Of a stretch of DNA of 64,000 nt, positions 25,608-35,567 are shown piece by piece (the first letter of the stretch is position 1; each line of letters opens with the position of its first letter). The position numbers and the translations under genes were made by a program. Under the pieces are notes generated by a model that worked only from the letters and a program-made list of their open reading frames with translations, was not told the DNA's origin and searched no databases. This DNA comes from Pseudomonas veronii (GTDB lineage: Bacteria > Pseudomonadota > Gammaproteobacteria > Pseudomonadales > Pseudomonadaceae): positions 186,001 through 250,000 of the forward strand of contig NZ_JYLL01000004.1 of NCBI RefSeq assembly GCF_001439695.1. The letters run 5' to 3'.

Positions 25608-26578
25608 TCGATCCGCTGCTCGATGACGGCGGCGAGTTCGGGTTTTTCCAGGCCTTGCGCCTGTTGCGCCTACGTTTTCCGAGCGAAAAACACTTCGTCG
25701 ACAACGTGCGGGTCCGGCCGCGGCTGGGGCTCGGGTTTCCGCTGCGGGATATCGAAGGGATCGAGCAGGACGACGACGGTCGTTATCGGATCGAGGCCAA
25801 CTTCTTCGGGCTGTATGGCGTCACTTCGCCGTTGCCGACGTTTTACACCGAAGACCTGATCGACGAGCAACTGCTGGGCCATTCGGCGGGACGTGACTTT
25901 CTCGACATCCTGCATGCCTCGCTCTATCCGTTGCTGTTCCGTGCCTGGGAAAAGCACCGGATCTGGATCGACATTACCGAGCGGCGCGACGTCAAGAGCC
26001 TGCGTCAGTTGCAGGCGCTGATCGGCATTGCGGATGCGCGTCCGGAGCAGCGCGATCAATCCACCGATTTGCTGCGGTATGCCGGGTTGTTCAACCAGTA
26101 CCCGCGCTCGGCCCTGGGGCTGCAGCAGTTGGTCAAGGCGGTACTCAGCGATGTGACGGTGGAAGTCGTGCCGTGTGTCGAGACGCGCCTGCGGATCGAC
26201 CGCACGGCACGCACTTACCTGGGCATGCAGTGCGGGGTGTTGGGCGAAAACAGCCTGCTCGGTCGTGAAGTCATGGACCGCAGCGGCACCCTGGATATCC
26301 GTCTGACGTCACTGAGTACCGAGCGTTTTCACGGGTTATTGCCGGGGCAGGCGCTGTATCAAAAGCTCGAACGCTTGGTGGGATTGTATTTGCAGACACC
26401 GCTACGCAGCCGTCTGGTCATGCGTCTTGCGGCAGATAAGCAGCAGTGCGCTTCGCTGGGCGGCGGCTGGCAGCGGCTGGGCCTGGATACCTGGCTCGGT
26501 GACGGAGACACACAGGACGACGTTGTATTCATGCTGACGGCCGAACACGGACCAATGCTCGAAGAGAGGGCTCGCTAG
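25571..26578 (+). CDS. tssG: T6SS baseplate protein TssG (VasB)
   Basis: A 335-aa TssG-family wedge protein. It has the family segments GFFQALRLLRLRFPSEKHF, ANFFGLYGVTSPLPTFYTEDL and QRDQSTDLLRYAGLFNQYPR. It starts inside tssF (ATG 25571) and ends directly before the clpV ATG, continuing the run of overlapping or abutting baseplate genes. Confidence 0.95.
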   Translation: MASEDRAPTPVVIDPLLDDGGEFGFFQALRLLRLRFPSEKHFVDNVRVRPRLGLGFPLRDIEGIEQDDDGRYRIEANFFGLYGVTSPLPTFYTEDLIDEQLLGHSAGRDFLDILHASLYPLLFRAWEKHRIWIDITERRDVKSLRQLQALIGIADARPEQRDQSTDLLRYAGLFNQYPRSALGLQQLVKAVLSDVTVEVVPCVETRLRIDRTARTYLGMQCGVLGENSLLGREVMDRSGTLDIRLTSLSTERFHGLLPGQALYQKLERLVGLYLQTPLRSRLVMRLAADKQQCASLGGGWQRLGLDTWLGDGDTQDDVVFMLTAEHGPMLEERAR

Positions 26579-29311
26579 ATGATTCAGGTAGAACTCAAAC
26601 CGCTGTTCGCACGGCTCAATGTGTACAGCACCAAGGCCCTGGAGAACGCGGCGGGCCAGACCCTGGCGCGCGCTCACTACGAGATTTCCCTGGAGCACCT
26701 GCTGCGCCAGTTGCTGGAAGATCCGGATGCCGATACGACGCGCATTCTCGCGCGCTTCGAGATTGATCCGATGCGCTTGCGTGCGCTGCTGGATGAGGGC
26801 CTGGCGCAGTTGAAAAACGGCAACCCGGGACGTCCGGTGTTCGCTGGCCTGCTCACCGAATGGATTCAGGACGCCTGGCTGATTGCCTCGCTGGTGGTCG
26901 GCAGCGGGCGGATCCGTGGCGGTTCGCTGCTGCTGGCGCTGGTATCGCGCCTGGGCTACTACAGCGCTGGCACGCGTTACGGCGAACTGCTCAAGCCGAT
27001 TTCCACCGATGCCCTGACCGCAGAGTTCGCTCAACTGTTGGGCGGCTCCAGCGAAGGTCCGCTGGACAGCCTGCAGACCGGCGCGGCCTCTGCTTCGTTG
27101 GCCGACGCCGGCGGCAGTGCGCCCGCAGCCGAAGACAATATCGCGCGCTTTTGCGAAGACCTGACCGCCAAGGCAGCGGCGGGGCGCATCGACCCGATTT
27201 TCGGGCGCGATGATGAGATTCGCCAGATGATCGACATCCTCGCCCGGCGGCGTAAAAACAACCCCATCGCCGTGGGCGAACCGGGTGTGGGCAAGTCCGC
27301 CGTGGTGGAGGGGCTGGCGTTGTTGATCAGCCAGGACGAAGTCCCCGACTTCCTCAAAAACACGCGCCTGCTCAGCCTGGATCTCGGTGCGCTGGAAGCG
27401 GGTGCCAGCGTCAAGGGCGAGTTCGAAAACCGCCTGCGTGGCGTCATCGAAGAGATCAAGGCCTCCACCACGCCGGTGATCCTGTTCATCGACGAAGCGC
27501 ACATGCTGATCGGCGCCGGCGGCGCGGCGGGTGGCTCGGATGCGGCCAACCTGCTCAAACCCGCATTGGCCCGTGGCGAGTTGCGCACCATCGCCGCCAC
27601 GACCTGGTCGGAGTACAAGAAGTACTTCGAGAAAGACCCGGCCCTGGCGCGTCGTTTCCAACTGGTCAAGCTGGACGAGCCGAGTGTCAAAACCGCGGTG
27701 TTGATCCTGCGCGGGCTCAAGGGGCACTACGAGAAAGTCCACGGGGTCAGCGTGCGTGACGACGCCATCGTCGCCGCCGCCGAATTGTCCGATCGCTACA
27801 TCACCGGGCGCTTGCTGCCGGACAAGGCCGTCGACTTGCTCGACACCGCCAGCGCCCGGGTACGCATCGGCCTGGGCATCAAGCCTGCCGAGTTGGAGCG
27901 CATGGAGCGGCAGTTGTCCGGTCTGGCGCGTGAACAGAGCGCGCTGGAGCGCGACCGTGGCAATGGTTTCCCCGTAGAAGACCAGCGCCTGACGGATATC
28001 GCCGACGAACAGGCTGAGATTGACGAGCGTCGGGTTGCGCTGGAAGTTCGCTGGCTGGCCGAGCGCGACGCGGCGCTGCGCGTCCTTGAAGCACGCAAGC
28101 AACTGACCCTGCAAGCACAGGACCTGCCGGTTCCGGCCGAAGGCGAGGTTGTGCAGGTACTGGCCTCGCTGGAGGAACGTCAGGCCGAGCTGGATCAGGC
28201 CCGTGAAACCCTGGCCGCACTGCAAGGCGACGCGCCGTTGCTGTTCACCGAAGTCAGCCCCGATGCGATTGCCCAGGTGGTTTCCGACTGGACCGGCGTG
28301 CCGCTGGGCAAAGTGCTGCGCGATGCGGCGGGCGGCGTATTGGCCCTGGCCGACAACCTCAAGACGCGCATTCGCGGTCAGGACACCGCCGTCGAGCAGA
28401 TCGCGGAAATCCTCAAGGCCGCGCAATCCGGCCTGCGCGATCCGCAACAGCCGTTGGGTGTGTTCCTGCTGGTCGGGCCGTCGGGGGTCGGCAAGACCGA
28501 AACCGCTCTGGCTGTGGCCGAACATCTGTTCGGCGGCGAACAGGCGATGATCTCGGTGAACATGAGCGAGTATCAGGAGAAGCACACCGTCAGCCGCTTG
28601 GTGGGTTCACCCGCCGGCTATGTCGGCTTCGGCGAGGGCGGCATGTTGACCGAGGCGGTGCGCAAGCGTCCGTATTCGGTGGTGTTGCTCGATGAAGTGG
28701 AAAAAGCCCACCTGGACGTGGTGAACATTTTCTATCAGGTCTTCGACAAGGGCAGCCTGTCCGACGGCGAAGGGCGGCAGATCGATTTCTCCAACACCGT
28801 GGTGCTGCTGACCAGCAACCTGGCCACCGAAGAAATCCAGAACCTGTGCGTCGACGGGCGGCCCGACCCAGACACCCTCGCGGAAAAAATCCGCCCGACT
28901 CTGTCCCGGCATTTCAAACCGGCGCTGCTGGCGCGCATGACCATCGTGCCGTTCTTCACCCTGGGTGGCGCGCAACTGGCGGGCATCGTGCGCCTCAAGC
29001 TGGGCCGGCTCAGCGAGCGTCTGCTGGCGTCGTCGAAAGTCCGTCTGACGTTTGCAGAAGAGGTCGCCGACGCCATCGCCGCGCGCTGCACGGAAGTGGA
29101 GAGCGGGGCGCGCAATATCGACTTTATTTTGCGTAAAAGCCTGACACCGCGCCTGTCTGACGTCTTGCTCGGGGCGATTGCCGATCAGCGGCCGCTGGCT
29201 GGGTTGCATGTGGCGGTGGATGCGCGCGGCGAGTGGGTCATTACCACGCAAGGCGTCGATGCGATCAGGTCTTTACCCGAGCGTGAAGCGCTGCTTGAAC
29301 CCCTAGAGTGA
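26579..29311 (+). CDS. clpV: T6SS AAA+ ATPase ClpV (TssH)
   Basis: A 910-aa Hsp100-type unfoldase that recycles contracted TssBC sheaths. It has a Clp-N domain (residues 1-150), AAA1 with Walker A GEPGVGKS and Walker B ILFIDEAHML, a ClpB/ClpV-type middle coiled coil (about 440-560), and AAA2 with Walker A GPSGVGKT and Walker B VVLLDEVEKAH. Both ATPase sites look intact. Length is normal for ClpV. The start codon directly follows the tssG stop. Confidence 0.97.
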   Translation: MIQVELKPLFARLNVYSTKALENAAGQTLARAHYEISLEHLLRQLLEDPDADTTRILARFEIDPMRLRALLDEGLAQLKNGNPGRPVFAGLLTEWIQDAWLIASLVVGSGRIRGGSLLLALVSRLGYYSAGTRYGELLKPISTDALTAEFAQLLGGSSEGPLDSLQTGAASASLADAGGSAPAAEDNIARFCEDLTAKAAAGRIDPIFGRDDEIRQMIDILARRRKNNPIAVGEPGVGKSAVVEGLALLISQDEVPDFLKNTRLLSLDLGALEAGASVKGEFENRLRGVIEEIKASTTPVILFIDEAHMLIGAGGAAGGSDAANLLKPALARGELRTIAATTWSEYKKYFEKDPALARRFQLVKLDEPSVKTAVLILRGLKGHYEKVHGVSVRDDAIVAAAELSDRYITGRLLPDKAVDLLDTASARVRIGLGIKPAELERMERQLSGLAREQSALERDRGNGFPVEDQRLTDIADEQAEIDERRVALEVRWLAERDAALRVLEARKQLTLQAQDLPVPAEGEVVQVLASLEERQAELDQARETLAALQGDAPLLFTEVSPDAIAQVVSDWTGVPLGKVLRDAAGGVLALADNLKTRIRGQDTAVEQIAEILKAAQSGLRDPQQPLGVFLLVGPSGVGKTETALAVAEHLFGGEQAMISVNMSEYQEKHTVSRLVGSPAGYVGFGEGGMLTEAVRKRPYSVVLLDEVEKAHLDVVNIFYQVFDKGSLSDGEGRQIDFSNTVVLLTSNLATEEIQNLCVDGRPDPDTLAEKIRPTLSRHFKPALLARMTIVPFFTLGGAQLAGIVRLKLGRLSERLLASSKVRLTFAEEVADAIAARCTEVESGARNIDFILRKSLTPRLSDVLLGAIADQRPLAGLHVAVDARGEWVITTQGVDAIRSLPEREALLEPLE

Positions 29312-29347
29312 CCGCTCGTTTACCGACTGAAGAACAAGGATTGATTG

Positions 29348-31975
29348 ATGGCTCTCAATGATCATGCGCTCTGTACTTTCGCCAGCCTGGCACCCTCGCT
29401 GCTGCTCGAAACATTATGGGTGCAGCAGTGGCAGGGCGAGGAAAAGCTCTCTCAGCCCTATCGCTTCGAGGTTCGGCTGGCCACGATCAATCCATTGTTC
29501 GACGACGAAGCGCTGCTGGGCAACCGGGCGGTATTGACCCTGAGCGATGCGTTGGGGCAGCCGCATCCCTATCAGGGTGTGGTCACGGAGGTGGATTATC
29601 TCGACGCCGATTCCTTGTATTACTACTACCGCGTGGTGCTGGAACCGCGCTTCGTGCAGTTGCGGCATTTCCGCTTTTCCGAAATCTGGCTGGACAAAAG
29701 TCTGCCGGAGCTGATTCGCGACGTGCTCAAGTTGGCCGACCTGACTGTCGAAGGGCCGGGTATGAACGGTTTGCCCGGGGCGGCGTATGACTTCGATATC
29801 CGCCTGCCGCTGGCCGATGATCCGCTGACTCAGGCGACGTTTACCTGCCAGTTCGAAGAAACCAGTTTCGCCTTTATTTCACGTCTTCTTGAATATTTCG
29901 GCGTGTATTACTTCTTTGAGCAGGGGCCTGACGGCGAGGCGCTGGTGTTCTGTGGCGACCGACTGTACCAGCCGCAACTCCCCAGCCTGCTGACCTATCG
30001 CCGCCAAGATTCGGAACTGGATGTAGGCCGGGTCCTGGCGGTGGCGCGGACCTTCGAGCGCAAACTCGTGCGGCAAGCGGCGGGGGTCACGCTCCAGGAC
30101 TTTTCCGCGAGTAACGCGCAGTTGAAGTTAGAGGTCAATGCTTCGGTGGCAGCTGCCAGCCTTGGCGCAGATGCCTCAACCGCACAACGAGAGGCCGTCT
30201 CCGGTTCGTCTGTATTTATCGGCGGGCAAGGGTTGTATGGCGAGCACTTCGGTTCGCTCGAACAGGGGCAATGGTTGGCCAATCGCCGCGCCCAGGCCAT
30301 CGGTTGCCGTCAACGGGAGTTTCATGGCAGCGGTCGAGCCACGGGGTTGCGCGCCGGTTATCCGATGCTGTTAGTCGGCCACCCGCGTCCGCTGTTCAAT
30401 GCCGGTTATCAGGTGATTGAAGTTCACCACGACGGTTATCAGCCGTTGCCGGGCCTCGGCTCGGAGGGGGAAGGGCCGGGGCAGGGGATCAACACGCGGT
30501 TTATCGCCTTGCCCGGCGACGTGCAGTTCCGCGCACCCTGTGTGACACCGCGGCCTTATGTGCAGGGCGTGCTCAGTGCGGTGGTGGATGGTGATGAAGA
30601 TACCGGTCGGCCGCTGCTCAATGAGCATGGTTGCTACAGGGTGAGTTTCCCGTTCATTCGCGGCGAGAAGAATGCGACGCGTGGTTCGGCCTGGTTGCGT
30701 ATGGCCACGCTGTCCAGTGGTTCGAGCCACGGCATGAATTTCCCACTGCTCAAAGGCACGGAAGTGCTGGTTTCGTTCTTGGGCGGCGACCCGGACCGTC
30801 CGGTGATCACCGGTAGTGTGCCCAACTCCGAGAATCCCAATGTGGTCACCGGCGAAAACGCGACCCAAAGTGGCTTGAGCACTCCCGGTGGGCATTTGTT
30901 TGCGATGGAAGACAGCCCGTCCGGGCCGATGATGAAGATGGGGGCGTCCACCGGTTGTAGTTTTACCTTGGGTGAGGGCGATGTCAGTGGAGCACATTTG
31001 CGCACGGACAAGCATATGCAGCTGGCGTCCAGTTCGTATAAGCATCAGGTGCCAGGTGTTTATTGGCAATCCATAGGGGGAGGGCATGCGCCGGCCCCGG
31101 TGGCGGGGACGAGCTCTTCAGAGAGTTTGATGGGTGCCAACTTTAAAGATCGGCCTCCCACTCCCGCAAGTAGCAGCAAGCTTGCCTCCGCGCCAAGCAC
31201 AACAAATAGCGCATCAGAGAAAAGCGGATTTGATAATTTCAAAGACGCAATAACCAACCCAAAGCTGAGCACAAAATTAGACGTTACAACTTCAATGCTT
31301 CAATTGAAGGGTGACGTAAATATAGCCAGCGGAAGTCTCTCTCTCTACGGGGTTGGCGTGTCAGTGAAACTTGGATTGGTTTCGCTTTCAGCTGACTACA
31401 GCTTGTATAAGAAAAGCGTTGGCAACAGTGCCTGGGAGTATCATAAGGCGAGTATTAAAAATTCAGAATACCTGAAAGGAATGCATATAGTTCGAGCATC
31501 CAACTCAAAGATGGAGTTGAAGAATACGGATATTTACTGCCATGAAAATGTAACTTCATATGAGATCAAGCTGGGTGGGAATAGCATACTTATCAATGCG
31601 GCAGGGGTTGTCATAAAGTCGGACAAGATTATACATCTTGAAGGCCAGGTGCATGTTACTGGTGATGTTCTTGTGGATGGGGACTTAGAAGTTTGCGGTA
31701 ACGCCTTTTTTAATAAGTTCATGAGAGTCAGCGGCACTATAGTGGGTGCAACGATCACTTCGGATCAAGTACAGGAATTTCCGTGTTTTGAACTAGCCCC
31801 CAGCCCCAGCCTGTTAAGTCTGAAGCTAGCATCACGCCCAAGTCTTGCTGCAGTGAAAGTGGCCGCGGGCGGAGCCAATGCGGTTGTAAACGGCGCCGTT
31901 GGCCTGCTTGATGGCGCCGCCGATGCGGTCGCGGCAGCGGGCGATGCAGCTGCGCCGCCCGCTGCCGCGCCGTGA
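29348..31975 (+). CDS. vgrG: T6SS spike protein VgrG with an atypical AT-rich C-terminal extension
   Basis: An 875-aa VgrG (TssI). The gp27/gp5-like core runs to about residue 575, with typical pieces such as FRFSEIWLDKSLPELIRDVL, the OB-fold segment near EHGCYRVSFPF and the GSAWLRMATLSSGSSHGMNFP block. A DUF2345-like beta-helical region follows. From about nt 31100 to 31790 base use becomes clearly AT-rich, unlike the core. The extension is rich in Ser, Asn and Lys and then in short beta repeats (GDVLVDGDLEVCGN), ending in an Ala-rich tail. No catalytic motif is recognised in it. ATG 29348 is preferred to the adjacent TTG. The extension may load the effector or cassette proteins encoded next. 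Confidence 0.92.
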   Translation: MALNDHALCTFASLAPSLLLETLWVQQWQGEEKLSQPYRFEVRLATINPLFDDEALLGNRAVLTLSDALGQPHPYQGVVTEVDYLDADSLYYYYRVVLEPRFVQLRHFRFSEIWLDKSLPELIRDVLKLADLTVEGPGMNGLPGAAYDFDIRLPLADDPLTQATFTCQFEETSFAFISRLLEYFGVYYFFEQGPDGEALVFCGDRLYQPQLPSLLTYRRQDSELDVGRVLAVARTFERKLVRQAAGVTLQDFSASNAQLKLEVNASVAAASLGADASTAQREAVSGSSVFIGGQGLYGEHFGSLEQGQWLANRRAQAIGCRQREFHGSGRATGLRAGYPMLLVGHPRPLFNAGYQVIEVHHDGYQPLPGLGSEGEGPGQGINTRFIALPGDVQFRAPCVTPRPYVQGVLSAVVDGDEDTGRPLLNEHGCYRVSFPFIRGEKNATRGSAWLRMATLSSGSSHGMNFPLLKGTEVLVSFLGGDPDRPVITGSVPNSENPNVVTGENATQSGLSTPGGHLFAMEDSPSGPMMKMGASTGCSFTLGEGDVSGAHLRTDKHMQLASSSYKHQVPGVYWQSIGGGHAPAPVAGTSSSESLMGANFKDRPPTPASSSKLASAPSTTNSASEKSGFDNFKDAITNPKLSTKLDVTTSMLQLKGDVNIASGSLSLYGVGVSVKLGLVSLSADYSLYKKSVGNSAWEYHKASIKNSEYLKGMHIVRASNSKMELKNTDIYCHENVTSYEIKLGGNSILINAAGVVIKSDKIIHLEGQVHVTGDVLVDGDLEVCGNAFFNKFMRVSGTIVGATITSDQVQEFPCFELAPSPSLLSLKLASRPSLAAVKVAAGGANAVVNGAVGLLDGAADAVAAAGDAAAPPAAAP

Positions 31976-32017
31976 TACGGAAAAAAAGAGGCGTAAGTTT
32001 CCTATTCGGAGAGTCCG

Positions 32018-34612
32018 ATGCAGCTCAAATGTGAACAGGCCAGCCTTTTATTGCTCGCCAATGCCAAACCACTGGACCTTCATTGCGTGGTCGTCACCCT
32101 GGGTCTGCTGGTGGACGCTGAAGATCAGGTAATGGCCGCTGGGGAAACTTGGGCCTGGTTAACCGAGCGACTTGGCAAGCAGATGCTTGATCGGGGTTTA
32201 AAGAAAAGTCGAGGCACATTTGCCGTACAAGGTAAGGCTTATCCGTTGACCGATGTGCAACGGGGTGGCATGGCGGTGCGGGTGCGTCTGGGGGATATAG
32301 AAAAAACATTGCATGTACTCGCGCCGCGGCAATGGCGCAAAGGGCCTCTGGGTTGGACGTCCGTTGTGACCGGTCAACTGGATAACCTGCCGTTGGACTT
32401 TGAAAGCGCTTATGGCGGTAATAAGTGGCCAGATAATCCGACAGGCAAAGGCCATTATCCGGAGGTGGACGCCGCGCAAGGAATGCCGTTGGCACAACTG
32501 GAAGTGGCGAATGCCACAGTTGTTGACCCCGATGATCGGCCAGCCCTGGCGAGTTTTTTGCCATTGCCAGTACAAAGCGCTGAGCGCCGCCAGTATATGG
32601 GCACCCTTGACGAGCATTGGACTGCTTATCGCGCCCCATTCTTACCGATGGATACTGATGCGCGCTGGTTCGATGAAGTGGCGCAGGACCAATGCAACGC
32701 CGGTTTTTGGCGTGGCGACGAAGCCTGGTCGATCTCAGGCATGCACCCTACCGAGGCCCGGGTCGCCGGGCGATTGCCGGGCCTGCGGCCACGGCTGTTT
32801 ATTGAGCGTGCGGATAAGCGTGTACCCGTTACCGAAATGTCGATGGACCTGGATACGGTATGGCTGTTCCCTGATGCGCAAAGTGCTCTTCTGCTGTACC
32901 GCGTCGAAGTACCGGTACTCGATATAGATGCGCAAGATATCGTCAAATTGGCTATGGCCCTCGAGCGAGCGGGTGACCCCGTGCTGGACGCGCAAGTCTG
33001 GATTGAGCGGCTTTGGCCACGCCCTCCCGTCGAGTCGGTCAAGGTTGCGCCTGTCGAACCAACCCCGTTCGACTCCGGGCCGATAATCGCCAGTTTGCAG
33101 GCCGCTGCGGATGCGCAATATGCAGCGTTAAGCGCAACTCATGAGCAGTGCATGCAATACGCTCAGATGATGGCGACTCGCATGAACCTGCCTTTCAACC
33201 CCACCGATTACCCACCATCAGCGAAAACGGACTTTACGGTTCTGATGCGCGAACCGATGCGCCCCCTCAAGCCCTTTGACCCCGAGGCATTGGCGCTGGA
33301 AATTGATTCGGAAATCGCCAAGGCTAAGGCCCAAGGCATGGAGTATGCCCAGCAGATGATGACCCGGCTGGGCATAGATGCAGAGCAAGCGTTGGCGCGT
33401 GCTAAACAGCCAGCACCGAAGGTCGATATCATGGACATGCTTGAGCGCCTGGAGCTGCCTCCAGACCAGCAGGCGCAAGCCAAGGAAAAACTGACTGCCG
33501 CCATAGCAGAGTCTCAAGCCGTGGAGGCTGAGATAGGCCGTGTTTTAAGCGCCATGAACAAAGCGCTGGCGGCTGATCGAATCCAATTCGCCCCCATTCT
33601 CCCGCTTCCTGAATACTGCAGTCTGACCCGTGAGCGGCTGCTGGCATTGCACGCGGCAGGTAAGACGCTGCAAGACCTCAGTTTGGAGAGCCTTGATCTT
33701 TGCGAAATCGATCTGAGCAGCGCTGACCTGAGAAATACCACTTTTATGAGCTGCAAGCTCAATGGCACTCGACTGCAGAACGCCGATCTGAGCCACTGTC
33801 AGTTCATCGACTGCGACTTGGGTGCTTCGGATCTGAGCAAGGCGCGCTTGCAGGACGCAATGTTTCATAGGGTTCTATGCCAAGGCGCTTCGTTCTGCGG
33901 CACCAGCTTGATCGATATCCGCGCTCAGAACTGTGATTTCTCCGCTGCTGATTTCACCGAAGCCAACCTGCAACAAGCCCAACTCAACGAATGCAGCCTC
34001 GACAAGGCTCAACTGAGCAACGCCAATCTAAGCAAACTACGCCTCAATAAGTGCGACCTGAGCGGCGCACGACTCACCGACAGCAACCTGCACAAAGCCA
34101 AGCTCTACGACTGCACACTGGACGCGACGGACATGCGCCGCGCCAACCTCAGCAAAGCCGATTTCGCCAAGGTGGTGGGCCGCGACCTGGACTTGCGCGA
34201 GTGCAACCTGCAGAACCTGCGCCTGGCCGCTCACTGCGTTTTGCCGGGTGTGCGCCTGGACGATGCCGACCTGACCGCTGCCAGTTTTCAAGACGCCGAT
34301 CTGAATCACGCCAGCCTGCGCGGCGCACGGCTTAACGACGCGCTGCTGAGCGGTTGCGACCTGAGTGATTCCGACGGTGTCGGGCTGGTCGCGCAAGGTG
34401 CCTACCTGTCGGGATGTGACTTGAGTCGCGCTGATTGGTCTGGCGCCAACCTGCTTAACGGCCGCTTGCGCAAGGTATGCCTGGAGCAGGCCAACCTCAG
34501 TGGCAGCAACTTGCATGGCTTGGCCAGTGACGCTGTGCACGGCAGCGATGTGCGCCTGGAGCAGGCATTGATGACGCGCTGCCGACTCAAGGAGAGCCTG
34601 ACTCATGCTTGA
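32018..34612 (+). CDS. DUF2169 and pentapeptide-repeat protein, T6SS-associated
   Basis: An 864-aa two-part protein. The N-terminal part (about 1-300) is a DUF2169 domain with the family pattern LDFESAYGGNKWPDNPTGKG. A helical stretch (about 340-530) leads to an array of pentapeptide repeats (about 555-864), with A(D/N)L-xx units such as SADLRNTTF, ADLSHCQF and ANLSKADF that build a right-handed beta-helix. DUF2169 proteins are found beside VgrG and PAAR-like genes and are thought to be loading adaptors; the role here is inferred. It starts 42 bp after vgrG and overlaps the next gene by 8 bp. Confidence 0.82.
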   Translation: MQLKCEQASLLLLANAKPLDLHCVVVTLGLLVDAEDQVMAAGETWAWLTERLGKQMLDRGLKKSRGTFAVQGKAYPLTDVQRGGMAVRVRLGDIEKTLHVLAPRQWRKGPLGWTSVVTGQLDNLPLDFESAYGGNKWPDNPTGKGHYPEVDAAQGMPLAQLEVANATVVDPDDRPALASFLPLPVQSAERRQYMGTLDEHWTAYRAPFLPMDTDARWFDEVAQDQCNAGFWRGDEAWSISGMHPTEARVAGRLPGLRPRLFIERADKRVPVTEMSMDLDTVWLFPDAQSALLLYRVEVPVLDIDAQDIVKLAMALERAGDPVLDAQVWIERLWPRPPVESVKVAPVEPTPFDSGPIIASLQAAADAQYAALSATHEQCMQYAQMMATRMNLPFNPTDYPPSAKTDFTVLMREPMRPLKPFDPEALALEIDSEIAKAKAQGMEYAQQMMTRLGIDAEQALARAKQPAPKVDIMDMLERLELPPDQQAQAKEKLTAAIAESQAVEAEIGRVLSAMNKALAADRIQFAPILPLPEYCSLTRERLLALHAAGKTLQDLSLESLDLCEIDLSSADLRNTTFMSCKLNGTRLQNADLSHCQFIDCDLGASDLSKARLQDAMFHRVLCQGASFCGTSLIDIRAQNCDFSAADFTEANLQQAQLNECSLDKAQLSNANLSKLRLNKCDLSGARLTDSNLHKAKLYDCTLDATDMRRANLSKADFAKVVGRDLDLRECNLQNLRLAAHCVLPGVRLDDADLTAASFQDADLNHASLRGARLNDALLSGCDLSDSDGVGLVAQGAYLSGCDLSRADWSGANLLNGRLRKVCLEQANLSGSNLHGLASDAVHGSDVRLEQALMTRCRLKESLTHA

Positions 34613-35567
34613 GGTATTAAGTGCTGAGCGTCTAAGGGCATTGCTGGCTGATTGGCAGCCCTTGCGCGCGTTGAATCTGGCCGGTGGCGACTACCGCGGT
34701 GTCGATTTGAGCAACGCGCGGCTGGAACAAGTGGATGCGCGTGGCGCGCAATTCAATGGCGCCATGCTGACCCAAAGCCACTGGAAAGACTGCCGCCTGG
34801 ACGGCGCCGATTTTTCCGACAGCACCGCGGACTCGTTGTACATGAACGGGTGTTCATTGCAGGGCGCATTGTTCACGAATGTGCGTTGGAACAAGACCAG
34901 CTGGGCGCAATGCCACGGCGAGGATCTGGATCTGTCGGGCGCACAGCTACAGGCGTTTACACTCGCGGAGTGCCGGGTACCGCGTATCAGGCTGGCAGCC
35001 GCCCAGTTGAGCAAATCCCAATGGAACCGCTGCGATCTGACGGGCCTTGATGCCCAGTCGGCGCATTTTGCGAAGGCACGATTGATCGATTGCCAACTCG
35101 ATCAGGCGCGCTTCGGTCTGGCGTCGTTGCAGCAGTGTGCCTTCGACGAATCGTCGTTGAGCGGGGCCGATTTTCATGCCGCGCAGGCCGAGGGCGCGTC
35201 GTTCTACCGTAGCAAGGGAACCGCGCCGATGTTTGCCGGTGCCCATCTCAAGGGCGCTCTGTTCAATGCCAGCCATTTTGACTCGGTCGATTTCAGTGAT
35301 GCCGTTCTGGAGATGGCCATCCTGATCGACGCCCAGATGCCAGGCGCACGCTTTGACCGCGCCCTGTTGCGTTATGCCGACTGCACCGCGTTGCTTGCGC
35401 CACGCGCCTCGTTCGTCGCCGCCGACGTGACCGGCATGAATGCCCATGCCGCTGATTTCACCCAGGCCGACTGGCAGCAGAGCAACCCCCAGGCCATCCA
35501 GCCCGTAGATACCGAACGCCTCGCCGCCGAGCAATGGCAGCCTGCCTCTTTAGGAAAATCGAGATGA
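34605..35567 (+). CDS. Pentapeptide-repeat protein
   Basis: A 320-aa protein made almost wholly of pentapeptide repeats (for example LNLAGGDYRGVDLSNARL, ADFSDSTADS, ADFHAAQAEG), expected to fold as one quadrilateral beta-helix. No signal peptide or membrane segment is seen. It overlaps the DUF2169 gene by 8 bp and the DUF3540 gene by 4 bp, so the cassette is translated as a unit. Function unknown; it may be a structural or adaptor part of the spike tip, and nothing suggests DNA-gyrase mimicry. Confidence 0.78.
   Translation: MLEVLSAERLRALLADWQPLRALNLAGGDYRGVDLSNARLEQVDARGAQFNGAMLTQSHWKDCRLDGADFSDSTADSLYMNGCSLQGALFTNVRWNKTSWAQCHGEDLDLSGAQLQAFTLAECRVPRIRLAAAQLSKSQWNRCDLTGLDAQSAHFAKARLIDCQLDQARFGLASLQQCAFDESSLSGADFHAAQAEGASFYRSKGTAPMFAGAHLKGALFNASHFDSVDFSDAVLEMAILIDAQMPGARFDRALLRYADCTALLAPRASFVAADVTGMNAHAADFTQADWQQSNPQAIQPVDTERLAAEQWQPASLGKSR

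Noticed and set aside
26402-28585. 727-codon open frame on the minus strand across clpV
   Set aside because: It is antisense to a full ClpV with intact motifs, and its His/Gln/Arg-rich composition is typical of reverse frames in high-GC genes.
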